Assembly (NCBI RefSeq): GCF_014190805.1
Contig: NZ_JACHVQ010000001.1
Location: 744,001-808,000, forward strand
Source of the DNA: Flexivirga oryzae
GTDB lineage: Bacteria > Actinomycetota > Actinomycetes > Actinomycetales > Dermatophilaceae
Direction: 5' to 3'
DNA: 64,000 nt
Shown here: positions 6,967 to 15,287 of the stretch, piece by piece
How positions within the stretch are numbered: position 1 is the stretch's first letter
Layout: the number at the start of each line of letters is the position of its first letter
Translations under genes and position numbers: made by a program
The notes under the pieces: generated by a model
Databases searched by the model: none
Told to the model about the DNA's origin: nothing
Seen by the model: the letters and a program-made list of their open reading frames with translations, nothing else

Positions 6967-9470
6967 TGCTGCTGCTCGCGCTGAGCTCCCTGCGCCGGCG
7001 CAAGGCTGCCGTCGTCGGAGCCTTCCTGGCGTTGTTCAGCGCTGCGGCGATGGTGTGCTCGTGCGGTGCCCTGCTGGAGACCGGGATCCACGGCACGGTC
7101 GCCCCGCAGCGGTATGCCGGGGCGCCTGTCGTCGTCACTGCCGACCAGCAGGTGCACTGGACGAAGGTGAAACACAAGCACGGGAAGACGAAGACCAAGA
7201 CGAAGTCGAAGGCGTTGGCCGACCGGGCGTGGCTGGCGCCCTCCGTCGGCGTCCGGCTCAACCGGATCAGCGACGCCATCGTTGTGCCGGACAGAACGTT
7301 CCCCGCCGAAATCTTCATCGGGACAGGGAGATTCATCCCCGGCGAGGGCGGCAGGACCGTCGGGCACAACTGGGCAGCGGCACAGCTCACGCCATACCAC
7401 CTGGTGGCGGGAAGACCGCCGACGAAGCCCCGGCAGGTCGTCGTCGACGCCGGTCTTGCACACGCGACCGGACTCGACGTCGGGTCGACCACCGGCATCC
7501 AGTCCACCGGTGCACCCGGGGAGTATGTCGTCGTCGGTATCGCGCAGCCGCGCAACCCGGTCACCGACGAATCGGCCATCTTCTTCAGCGACGTCGAGGC
7601 GAAAACCCTTGCAGCGCATGGTGGCTCGGTGTCCGCCTACGGTGTCTTCGGGGTCCGTCCGGATCGGGTTCGCAGCGCGCTCCAGGGCACCGCGGCACAG
7701 GTCGCGACCGGTGACGATCGGGGGACCGCCGAGTTCCCGGAGGCGACCGCAGCCCGGGCCCGACTCACCAGCATGGGCGGTGCGATGGGCGGGACCGCGG
7801 TGCTGGTCGCCGGTCTGGTCCTCGTGGGGATCTTCTCGCTGTCGGTCCAACAACGGCACCGCGAGCTGGCGCTGCTCCGTGCGGTGGGGGCCACGCCGCG
7901 CCAGGTGCGGCGGTTGATCGGTCGTGAGGCACTGGTGCTGGGCCTGGCGGCCGCGACGCCCGGGGCCCTGCTGGGTCTGCCGTTGGCTGCTGCCATCCGG
8001 GCGGAATTCGTCTCGGCCGGGGCGGTCCCGGGCACGGTCACCCTCACGCGAGGCCCGCTGCCTGTCATGGGTGCGGTGTTGGTGACCGTCCTGGCCGCCG
8101 TGGTCGCGGCACGGATCTCGGCGCGACGGATCAGCCGGATCAGACCGGTCGAAGCACTCGCCGAGTCTGCGGTGGAGCGGGGCCGGGTCGGAACGGTCCG
8201 TGTGACGGCCGGGCTGCTGTGCGCCGCCGGTGCGGGCGCGGTCAGTGCGGTGCTGACCCACCTGCACACCGAGCCGGCAGCGACCCCGGTGACCTATCTG
8301 GCCGTCCTGCTCTGGTTGTTCGCCGCCGGGCTGCTCGGACCGATCCTGGCGAGGGCTGCCGTCGCCGTGCTCGGCGTCCCGGCGCACCTTTCACCGGTGG
8401 GTGGCTACCTCGCCGTCCAGAACTCGCGGCTGCGCAGCCGGCGGCTCGCCGCGGTCATGACACCCCTCGCGCTGCTCATCGGTATGACGAGCACGATCCT
8501 CTTCGTGCCGGCCACTCTCACCTCCGCGGCGCGATCCCAACTCGGTGCCGGTCTGCACGCCGACCGGGTCGTCGCATCCTCCGGTCCAGGGGTCGCAGAC
8601 CGCGTCGTCGACCGGCTGCGTCGCACCGCGGGTGTGTCCGCCGCGGTGCCGGTCACCCGTTCGACGATCTGGGTGGGCCGGGACAAGCGGAGCGCCGAGG
8701 GCATCGGCCGGCACGGCGTCGACCAGGTGATGGACCCCGACGTCACGAGCGGGTCGCTGGCGGCACTGCGCCCCGGGACCATCGCGATGAGCGACCGGGC
8801 GGCTGACGGCAGGCACCTCGGCGACATCGTCCGGGTGACGCTCGGGGACGGGACGAAAGCGACATACCGGCTGGTCGCAACCTACCGCCGCGGGCTCGCG
8901 TTCGGCGACACCCTGCTGCCCTTCACCACGTTGCGCCGGCACCAGGACGACCCGCTGGCGACCGCGGTGCTGGTGCGCGGGGCGGTCGATCCCACGATCG
9001 TGCGGGACACCCCCGGCCTCCGGGTGGAGACCGGCGCGGCCTACCTGCGGTCCGTCGACGACCGGGGCTGGGGCAACGCGGCCGTCGACTTCGTCTTCGT
9101 GGTGCTCATCGTCGTCTTCAGCTCGATCGCCACGATCAACACCCTGGCGCTCGCGACGATGGCCCGCTCGCGGGAGCTGTCGCTGCTGCGCCTCGTCGGA
9201 GCAACGATCCGGCAGGTGCGCGGCCTGCTGCGCTGGGAACTCGCGTTCGTGCTCGCCCTCGCCGCGGCGGTCGGCGGCGGCGCGGCATACGTCGTCCTGT
9301 GCGGTTTCAGCACCGGGATGACCGGCTCGTCCACCCCGACGATCGAACCGGTGGTGCTGTGCCTGCTGCTGCTCGGTGCGGTCGCCACCGCAGCGGTGGC
9401 CACGTTCGTCCCCGCCGCAATCCTGTTGCGGCGGAACGCCGCAGCAGAAGTCGCAACCCGGGGCGGCTAG
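6966..9470 (+). CDS. FtsX-like ABC transporter permease
   Basis: An 834-residue permease, translationally coupled to the ATPase. An N-terminal transmembrane helix (residues about 12-33) is followed by an extracellular domain and two FtsX modules. The first starts near residue 270 (VAGLVLVGIFSLSVQQRHRE, then LLRAVGATPRQVRRLIGRE). The second starts near 703 (VLIVVFSSIATINTLALAT, then LLRLVGATIRQVRGLLRWE). The coupling-helix motif LRxVGAT is present in both. A second extracellular domain sits between them. The first extracellular domain carries an odd Lys/Thr-rich stretch (about residues 67-83, KVKHKHGKTKTKTKSK). The architecture matches mechanotransmission-type exporters rather than importers. 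Confidence 0.85.
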   Translation: MLLLALSSLRRRKAAVVGAFLALFSAAAMVCSCGALLETGIHGTVAPQRYAGAPVVVTADQQVHWTKVKHKHGKTKTKTKSKALADRAWLAPSVGVRLNRISDAIVVPDRTFPAEIFIGTGRFIPGEGGRTVGHNWAAAQLTPYHLVAGRPPTKPRQVVVDAGLAHATGLDVGSTTGIQSTGAPGEYVVVGIAQPRNPVTDESAIFFSDVEAKTLAAHGGSVSAYGVFGVRPDRVRSALQGTAAQVATGDDRGTAEFPEATAARARLTSMGGAMGGTAVLVAGLVLVGIFSLSVQQRHRELALLRAVGATPRQVRRLIGREALVLGLAAATPGALLGLPLAAAIRAEFVSAGAVPGTVTLTRGPLPVMGAVLVTVLAAVVAARISARRISRIRPVEALAESAVERGRVGTVRVTAGLLCAAGAGAVSAVLTHLHTEPAATPVTYLAVLLWLFAAGLLGPILARAAVAVLGVPAHLSPVGGYLAVQNSRLRSRRLAAVMTPLALLIGMTSTILFVPATLTSAARSQLGAGLHADRVVASSGPGVADRVVDRLRRTAGVSAAVPVTRSTIWVGRDKRSAEGIGRHGVDQVMDPDVTSGSLAALRPGTIAMSDRAADGRHLGDIVRVTLGDGTKATYRLVATYRRGLAFGDTLLPFTTLRRHQDDPLATAVLVRGAVDPTIVRDTPGLRVETGAAYLRSVDDRGWGNAAVDFVFVVLIVVFSSIATINTLALATMARSRELSLLRLVGATIRQVRGLLRWELAFVLALAAAVGGGAAYVVLCGFSTGMTGSSTPTIEPVVLCLLLLGAVATAAVATFVPAAILLRRNAAAEVATRGG

Positions 9471-9480
9471 CCTTGGTGAC

Positions 9481-11271
9481 GTGAGCCACTTCCTCGATCG
9501 GTCCGAGATCAACGACCGGCTCGCGGATACCCCGTGGCAGGACGTCGATGTCACTCCGCAGATCGCGTCCACCAACGACGAACTCATGCGCGACCCGCGA
9601 CCCTGGCGTGCGCTCCTGACCGACAACCAGACCGAGGGACGGGGCCGGGTGGACCGCAGCTGGGTCGTTCCCCCGGGACGGTCGATCGCGCTGTCGGCGA
9701 CGCTGCCCCTGCCGCAGGACGCAACCCGGTGGGGCTGGGTCCCGCTGCTCGTCGGTGTCGCGGTGCGTCGTGCCGTCCGTAACCTGACCGGCGCGTCGAT
9801 CGGCCTGAAGTGGCCGAACGACGTACTCGCCCGGGCCGACGCGCGGCAGCCCTGGGGAAAGCTGGCCGGGATCCTGTGCAACGCCAGCGGCGGTGCCGAA
9901 CCGACGGTCGTGGCCGGCATCGGCATCAACGTGCACCAGGAACGCGACGAGCTGCCGGTCGACAACGCCACCTCTCTGCACCTGATCGGTCACGACGTGC
10001 GCTGCGAGGACCTCGCGGTCGGTGTGCTGCAGGAGCTCGCCGCCGTCCAGCAGGAGTGGGGCGGCCCCGAACTGGACGACGTCTACCGGTCCGCGTGCGT
10101 GACGATCGGGCAACAGGTCCGCGTCGAACTGTCCGAGGACGACGCGGTCTCCGGCGAGGCGCTCGACGTCGACCCGATGGGCCGACTGCTGGTGGACACT
10201 CCGTCGGGTCCGGTGCCGCACGCGGTCGGGGACGTCATACACATCAGACCGGGGGAGTCCACGGTGCCGCCCGAGCCCAGCCCGCGCGAACGCGCCGCGT
10301 TCGTCGACGCCCTCGAGCAGCGATTGCTCGGCAGCCCCCGCACGTTGCGCCGCGCCGACGTCGCCCGCAGCGCAGGCGTGACCACCGACGAGACCCGCCG
10401 GCTGTGGCGCGCCCTCGGGTTCGTCAACGCCCGCGACGAGGACACGGTGTTCACCGAGGCGGACGTCAAAGCGACGCGGTCGGTCGCGCGCACCATCAGG
10501 GACGGGGCACTCGACGAGGCCACTGTGCTCGGCCTCGCCCGGGCCGTCGGTCGCTCGACCGACCGGCTGGCCATGTGGTCACTGCAGGTCATCACCGACA
10601 TGGTCATCGGCAGTGACACGCTCGGTGTCGACAGCCGCGTCGCCCGACTGGCCGCCGAGCGCGCGGTCGACGTGGCGGACGATCTGAGCCCGCTGATCGA
10701 CTATGTATGGCGTAGAAGCCTCGCGGTCGCCATCTCCCGGCTGATCGCCGACTCCGAGCCCGAGTCGCACATCGGCGTCATCCGGACGATCGGCTTCGCC
10801 GACCTGGTCAACTTCACCCAGCTGACCCGCCAGCTCAACGAGCGGGAACTGGCTGTGCTGGTCCAGCGTTTCGAGTCGCTCGCGTCCGACATCGTCGCGG
10901 CGCACGGTGGCGCGATCGTGAAGACGATCGGCGACGAGGTGCTCTTCTCCCACACCACGGTGGAGGGTGCCACCGCGATCGCCTTCGACCTGCTCGACCA
11001 GGCGGCCGCCGACGACCTGATCCCGCGGATGCGGGTGGGGCTGGCGACCGGCCGCGTGCTGGCCCGACTGGGCGACGTCTACGGCAATACCGTCAATCGG
11101 GCGGCCCGGCTCACCGGTGCCGCCTCCCCGGGCACCGTGCTCGCCGACACCGATGTCGCCTCAGCTCTTGCGGGCCGGACCGACGTCCGGGCGGTCGCTC
11201 GGGAGGCGATCCACCTGGCGGGCATCGGAGAAATCACGTCATGGGTCCTATCCCGGCGCCGCGGCAACTAA
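9481..11271 (+). CDS. Biotin protein ligase fused to class III adenylate cyclase
   Basis: One uninterrupted 596-codon frame. Residues 1-261 are a biotin-[acetyl-CoA-carboxylase] ligase without an N-terminal DNA-binding domain: GRGR at 53-56, KWPND at 110-114, KLAGIL and GIGINV are all present. Residues about 262-430 resemble the regulatory N-terminal domain of Rv1264/Rv2212-type cyclases. Residues 431-596 are a class III cyclase with metal-binding D441 and D485, substrate K481 and D532, and transition-state N539 and R543, so it should make cAMP. Relatives normally have two genes. An internal GTG at 10264 with a good ribosome site (ggggga 10251-10256) could also yield the cyclase alone. TAGCCT (9468-9473) ends 7 nt before the GTG, suggesting a leaderless mRNA. 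The ligase half is the Rv3279c equivalent. Confidence 0.85.
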   Translation: MSHFLDRSEINDRLADTPWQDVDVTPQIASTNDELMRDPRPWRALLTDNQTEGRGRVDRSWVVPPGRSIALSATLPLPQDATRWGWVPLLVGVAVRRAVRNLTGASIGLKWPNDVLARADARQPWGKLAGILCNASGGAEPTVVAGIGINVHQERDELPVDNATSLHLIGHDVRCEDLAVGVLQELAAVQQEWGGPELDDVYRSACVTIGQQVRVELSEDDAVSGEALDVDPMGRLLVDTPSGPVPHAVGDVIHIRPGESTVPPEPSPRERAAFVDALEQRLLGSPRTLRRADVARSAGVTTDETRRLWRALGFVNARDEDTVFTEADVKATRSVARTIRDGALDEATVLGLARAVGRSTDRLAMWSLQVITDMVIGSDTLGVDSRVARLAAERAVDVADDLSPLIDYVWRRSLAVAISRLIADSEPESHIGVIRTIGFADLVNFTQLTRQLNERELAVLVQRFESLASDIVAAHGGAIVKTIGDEVLFSHTTVEGATAIAFDLLDQAAADDLIPRMRVGLATGRVLARLGDVYGNTVNRAARLTGAASPGTVLADTDVASALAGRTDVRAVAREAIHLAGIGEITSWVLSRRRGN

Positions 11272-11290
11272 TGGAACTACTATCGCCACC

Positions 11291-11968
11291 ATGACCCGAG
11301 TCTTGCTGGCCGAGGACGACCCTGCAATCTCCGAGCCGCTGGCGCGCGCGCTGCGGCGGGAGGGTTACACCGTCGACGTCCGGGAGGACGGGCTCGCCGC
11401 GCTCGACGGAGCACAGAGCGGTCCCGACCTGGTCATCCTCGACCTGGGCCTGCCGTCGATCGACGGGCTCGAGGTATGTCGCCGGCTGCGCAACTCCGGC
11501 AGCAGCGTCCCGGTGCTGATCCTCACCGCCCGTGCGGACGAGGTCGACACGGTCGTCGGCCTCGACGCCGGCGCCGACGACTACGTGACCAAGCCCTTCC
11601 GGCTCGCCGAACTCCTCGCCCGCGCGCGGGCGCTGCTGCGCCGCACCCCGCCCGACGAGGCCGAGGTCGCACCGCTGGTGCGTCTCGACGCCGAGGCACG
11701 GCGGGCGTTCGTCGGTGACAACGAGTTGCAGCTGACCGCAAAGGAGTTCGAGCTGCTGCGCGTCCTGGTGCGCGAGCAGGGCAAGGTCGTCTCCCGTGAG
11801 CAGTTGATGCACGAGATCTGGGAGACCGCCTGGCTCGGCTCGACCAAGACCCTCGACATGCACGTGTCGGTCCTGCGGCGCAAGCTGGGCGACGACGCGA
11901 CCAGCCCCCGATTCATCACCACCGTCCGAGGGGTCGGCTTCCGGTTCGAGCCCACCGGCGGAGATTGA
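11291..11968 (+). CDS. OmpR/PhoB-family response regulator
   Basis: A 225-residue regulator: a receiver domain with the acidic pair ED at residues 8-9, phospho-acceptor D51 in ILDLGLPSIDG and K in DYVTKPF, then a winged-helix trans_reg_C domain (about 128-220) ending TTVRGVGFRFEP. It probably activates or represses promoters together with the kinase that starts 6 bp after its stop codon. TACTAT (11278-11283) lies 7 nt before the ATG, giving a likely leaderless transcript. Targets are unknown. It follows the ligase-cyclase gene by only 19 bp but seems to have its own promoter. Confidence 0.88.
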   Translation: MTRVLLAEDDPAISEPLARALRREGYTVDVREDGLAALDGAQSGPDLVILDLGLPSIDGLEVCRRLRNSGSSVPVLILTARADEVDTVVGLDAGADDYVTKPFRLAELLARARALLRRTPPDEAEVAPLVRLDAEARRAFVGDNELQLTAKEFELLRVLVREQGKVVSREQLMHEIWETAWLGSTKTLDMHVSVLRRKLGDDATSPRFITTVRGVGFRFEPTGGD

Positions 11969-11974
11969 TAGCTC

Positions 11975-12961
11975 TTGCGCGCCAGACTCCTGCGGGCGGG
12001 CCCCCGGATAGCCGCTCCCGCGGTGTTGCTCGTCCTCATCCCGGCGCTGGTGCTCGTGCCCGGTTGGTGGCAGCGTGCGGTGCTGGTGGTCGCGGCGCTG
12101 ATCGGGGCGGCCCTGGTCTGGTGGACCACCGCGCAGGAGGCCGAGGACACGGCCGGCCCGGTCGAGGAGTTGACGCGGCGCGCCGAGCGGGTCGAGGACG
12201 GCCCGGTGATCTTCGAACCGCTGCGCAGCGGCATCGACGAGATCGACCGTATCTCGCAGGTTTTCGAGGGGCGCGCCGCCGAGCTGACGGCAACCCTCGC
12301 GGCCGAGCGTGACTTCGCGTCGGACGCCAGCCACCAGCTGCGGACCCCCTTGACCGCCCTGCTGATGCGGCTGGACGAGATCTCCATCAGCGACGACATC
12401 GGGCAGATCCACGAGGAGGCCACGGTCGGGATCGCGCAGGTCGAGCGGCTCACGACCGTGGTGGACAAGCTGTTGCAGCGGGCCCGCGAGACGCCGTCCG
12501 GGCCGCTTCCGACGATCTCGCTCGACTCGGTCATCGCCGAGCTGCAACGCGAGTGGCTACCGGCGTTCGCGGGGGCCCGGCGCAGTGTGAAGGTCAGTGG
12601 GGAGCGCGGGTTGCAGGTGGTGGCCAGCCGCAGCGGGCTGTCGCAGATCCTGGCCACCCTGCTGGAGAACACCCTGCAGCACGGCACCGGGACGGTCGAG
12701 GTGAAGGCCCGCCGCAACGGCCCGTCGGTGGTCGTGGAGGTCAGCGATCAGGGTGTCGGCGTCGACCCGGCGATCGCGCCGCACATCTTCAAACGTCGCG
12801 TCAGCACCGGCGGCACGGGGCTGGGCCTCGCGCTGGCACGTGACCTCGCCGGCGCCAACGGCGGGCGGTTGGAGTTGCGCAGTGCGCAACCCGCGGTGTT
12901 CGCGCTGTTCCTCTCGGAGGGCGAGGCCGCCCCGTCGGCGTTGCACCCGCCGAAAGGCTGA
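11975..12961 (+). CDS. Sensor histidine kinase (intramembrane-sensing type)
   Basis: A 328-residue kinase starting at TTG 11975, directly after its response regulator. Two hydrophobic segments (about residues 12-28 and 33-50) are separated by only a few residues, so there is almost no extracellular loop; such kinases usually sense within the membrane or through a partner. A short linker leads to the H-box with H120 (SDASHQLRTPL), then the N-box LLENTLQHG, G1 DQGVGVD and G2 TGGTGLGLALARDL. The partner is the OmpR-type regulator just upstream. No ligand can be inferred. The next gene is convergent, 19 bp away. Confidence 0.85.
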   Translation: MRARLLRAGPRIAAPAVLLVLIPALVLVPGWWQRAVLVVAALIGAALVWWTTAQEAEDTAGPVEELTRRAERVEDGPVIFEPLRSGIDEIDRISQVFEGRAAELTATLAAERDFASDASHQLRTPLTALLMRLDEISISDDIGQIHEEATVGIAQVERLTTVVDKLLQRARETPSGPLPTISLDSVIAELQREWLPAFAGARRSVKVSGERGLQVVASRSGLSQILATLLENTLQHGTGTVEVKARRNGPSVVVEVSDQGVGVDPAIAPHIFKRRVSTGGTGLGLALARDLAGANGGRLELRSAQPAVFALFLSEGEAAPSALHPPKG

Positions 12962-12980
12962 GGCGTCATACACCGGCAGG

Positions 12981-13490
12981 TCAGGCGGACTGCTCGCTGC
13001 GATGCCGGTCGTGCTCGAACGGTTCGGCGAGTGCCTCGGTGACCGGCTGCTCCGTGACCGGTTCGTTGCGGAAGACGAAGCGCTTGTAGGCCCAGAACCG
13101 GAAGATCGTGCCCCACCCGATGCTGATGATGGCGTTGACGTTGAGCCAGAAGCGGCCCTCGAGGTTCAGCGTGTAGTGCGCGAACGCGACCCACAGTGCC
13201 GAGATGCCGAGCGCGATGCCGTTGACCACCAGGAAGAGCAACACCTCGTGATGCACCGGCCGGTTGCGACGGTGCCGGAACGTCCAGAAGCGGTTGCCCA
13301 CCCAGGCGAACAACGTGGCCACGGCGCCGCTGACGATCTTGGCTGCGGTGATCTTGCTCGCCATGGGTCCGGCGATGAGCAGGTTGTACAGGCCCATGTC
13401 GATGAAGATGTTGACGACCCCGACCACGCCGAACTTGGCGAGCTCACGCCAGAGCGAGCGCGCCAGGTCGACGATCTTTTCCCCTGTCAC
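12981..13490 (-). CDS. GtrA family membrane protein
   Basis: A 169-residue protein with four hydrophobic helices typical of the GtrA/DPMS family, which takes part in flipping or transfer of polyprenyl-linked sugars for envelope polysaccharides. The first helix region (FGVVGVVNIFIDMGLYNLLI) and the Trp/Arg-rich WVGNRFWTFR loop are characteristic. It starts at GTG 13490, with a minus-strand TAGGCT (13503-13498) 7 nt upstream, a leaderless layout. It corresponds to the Rv3277 position next to purK. It diverges from purK. Confidence 0.82.
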   Translation of the reverse strand: MTGEKIVDLARSLWRELAKFGVVGVVNIFIDMGLYNLLIAGPMASKITAAKIVSGAVATLFAWVGNRFWTFRHRRNRPVHHEVLLFLVVNGIALGISALWVAFAHYTLNLEGRFWLNVNAIISIGWGTIFRFWAYKRFVFRNEPVTEQPVTEALAEPFEHDRHRSEQSA

Positions 13491-13550
13491 GCCTTTCAGC
13501 CTACGGGCCGAGGGTCCGGATAGCCCGTGAGCCCTCTGTAAGGTGACTGC

Positions 13551-14726
13551 GTGACTTCCCCCAGGCGCGCCCCCGGCGGCTTTCCGGTGGTCGGCATCAT
13601 CGGTGGCGGGCAGCTCGCCCGCATGTGCCAGCCGCCGGCCGTCAATCTCTCACTCACTCTCAGCATCCTCTCCGAATCAGCCGACGCAGCAGCGGCCCTG
13701 GTGGTTCCGTCGGCACCCGTCGGCTCCCATCTGGACGTCGACGACGTGCTCGCCTTCGCCAAGGAGTGCGACGTGGTGACGTTCGACCACGAGCACGTGC
13801 CCCCCGAGGTGTTGCAGGCCCTGGTCGACACGGGTGTCCCGGTGCATCCCAAGCCCGAGGCCCTGGTCTTCGCGCAGGACAAGCTCGCCATGCGGGAGCG
13901 GCTGACCGAGCTGGGTGTGCCGTGCCCGGCGTGGGCGGCGGTGCGCGGCGAGGCCGAGCTGACCGCCTTCGGTGACGTGCACGGTTGGCCGGTGGTGCTC
14001 AAGACACCCCGCGGTGGGTATGACGGCAAGGGCGTGCGGCTCGTCGGGTCCGGCCCGGACGCCGCGGACTGGTTCGCGCACGGCGAGGTGCTGCTGGCCG
14101 AGGAGCGAGTGCCGTTCACGCGCGAACTGGCGGTGCTGACCGCACGCAGCCCGTCCGGGCAGGCGGCGGTGTGGCCGATCGTGCAGACCGTGCAGACCGA
14201 CGGGATCTGCACCGAGGTGCTCGCGCCCGCGCCGGGGCTCGACCCGGCACTGGCCGCACAGGCCTCGCAGGCGGCCCTCACGCTGGCCGGTGAACTCGAC
14301 ATCACCGGGGTGTTCGCGGTCGAGATCTTCGAGATCGCCGGTGCACCGGGCACCGCCCCGTCATACGTGGTCAACGAGCTGGCGATGCGGCCGCACAACA
14401 GCGGCCACTGGACGATGGACGGCTCGGTCACCTCCCAGTTCGAGCAGCACCTGCGTGCCGTGCTCGACCTGCCGCTCGGTGCGGTGTCGCCCCGCGCGAC
14501 CTGGACCGTGATGGGCAACGTGCTCGGCGGCGACTACGACGAGCTCTATCCGACCTACAAGCACCTGCTCGCCCGTGACCCGGGTCTGAAGGTGCACCTC
14601 TACGGCAAGGGCGTGCGCCCGGGCCGCAAGATCGGGCACGTCAACGTGTACGGCGAGGACCTCGACGACCTGCGCGCGCGGGCGAGGCACGCGGCCGACT
14701 ATCTGGAAGGAACGGTCACAGCATGA
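13551..14726 (+). CDS. purK: 5-(carboxyamino)imidazole ribonucleotide synthase PurK
   Basis: A 391-residue ATP-grasp enzyme that carboxylates AIR to N5-CAIR with ATP and bicarbonate in purine synthesis. An N-terminal Rossmann region begins GIIGGGQLARM. The ATP-grasp core includes the KTPRGGYDGKGV loop and the late segments EIFEI and NELAMRPHNSGHWTMD, which carry metal ligands and the substrate site. TAAGGT (13539-13544) lies 6 nt before the GTG start. The stop codon overlaps the purE ATG, so the pair is coupled, as in most actinobacteria. Confidence 0.95.
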   Translation: MTSPRRAPGGFPVVGIIGGGQLARMCQPPAVNLSLTLSILSESADAAAALVVPSAPVGSHLDVDDVLAFAKECDVVTFDHEHVPPEVLQALVDTGVPVHPKPEALVFAQDKLAMRERLTELGVPCPAWAAVRGEAELTAFGDVHGWPVVLKTPRGGYDGKGVRLVGSGPDAADWFAHGEVLLAEERVPFTRELAVLTARSPSGQAAVWPIVQTVQTDGICTEVLAPAPGLDPALAAQASQAALTLAGELDITGVFAVEIFEIAGAPGTAPSYVVNELAMRPHNSGHWTMDGSVTSQFEQHLRAVLDLPLGAVSPRATWTVMGNVLGGDYDELYPTYKHLLARDPGLKVHLYGKGVRPGRKIGHVNVYGEDLDDLRARARHAADYLEGTVTA

Positions 14727-15244
14727 GCGCACCGGTGGTCGGCATCGTGATGGGCAGCAACTCGGACTGGCCGGTCATGCGGGCGGCCGCGGAGGCGCTG
14801 GACGAGTTCGGCGTCGACTACGAGGCCGACGTGGTCTCGGCACACCGGATGCCCACCGAGATGATCGCGTACGGCGAGCAGGCGGCCGAGCGCGGCCTGC
14901 GGGTCATCGTCGCCGGTGCCGGGGGAGCCGCCCACCTGCCGGGCATGCTGGCGTCGGTGACCACCCTGCCGGTCATCGGCGTCCCGGTGCCGCTGAAGTA
15001 TCTCGACGGGATGGACTCGCTGCTGTCGATCGTGCAGATGCCGGCCGGCGTGCCGGTGGCGACGGTGTCGATCGGCGGTGCACGCAACGCGGGCCTGCTC
15101 GCGGCACGGATCCTGGCGTCGGCGCCAGACGAGGAGGGCGCCCGGTTGCGCGCCGCGATGCGCGACTTCCAGGTCGAGCTGAGGGATCAGGCACACGCCA
15201 AGGGTGCCGCGCTGCGTGCAGAGGTCGCGCGAGAGGACGAATAA
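14723..15244 (+). CDS. purE: N5-CAIR mutase PurE
   Basis: A 173-residue class I PurE, moving the carboxylate from N5-CAIR to give CAIR in the step after PurK. The N-terminal MGSNSDWPVM phosphate-binding loop, SAHRMP and AGAGGAAHLPGM are diagnostic, with the catalytic His in SAHR. The length is normal. It starts inside the purK stop codon. The C-terminal tail of about 20 residues is charged and variable. Confidence 0.96.
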   Translation: MSAPVVGIVMGSNSDWPVMRAAAEALDEFGVDYEADVVSAHRMPTEMIAYGEQAAERGLRVIVAGAGGAAHLPGMLASVTTLPVIGVPVPLKYLDGMDSLLSIVQMPAGVPVATVSIGGARNAGLLAARILASAPDEEGARLRAAMRDFQVELRDQAHAKGAALRAEVAREDE

Positions 15245-15264
15245 CTGACGACAGTAGCGAGTTG

Positions 15265-15280
15265 GGCGGGGCTGCCCGCC
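15265..15280. terminator. Weak hairpin between purE and the UGDH gene
   Basis: ggcggg-gctg-cccgcc forms a 6-bp stem with a tetraloop in the 43-bp gap between convergent genes. It lacks a T-run, so terminator function is only suggested by position. Confidence 0.25.
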
Positions 15281-15287
15281 GCCGTAC

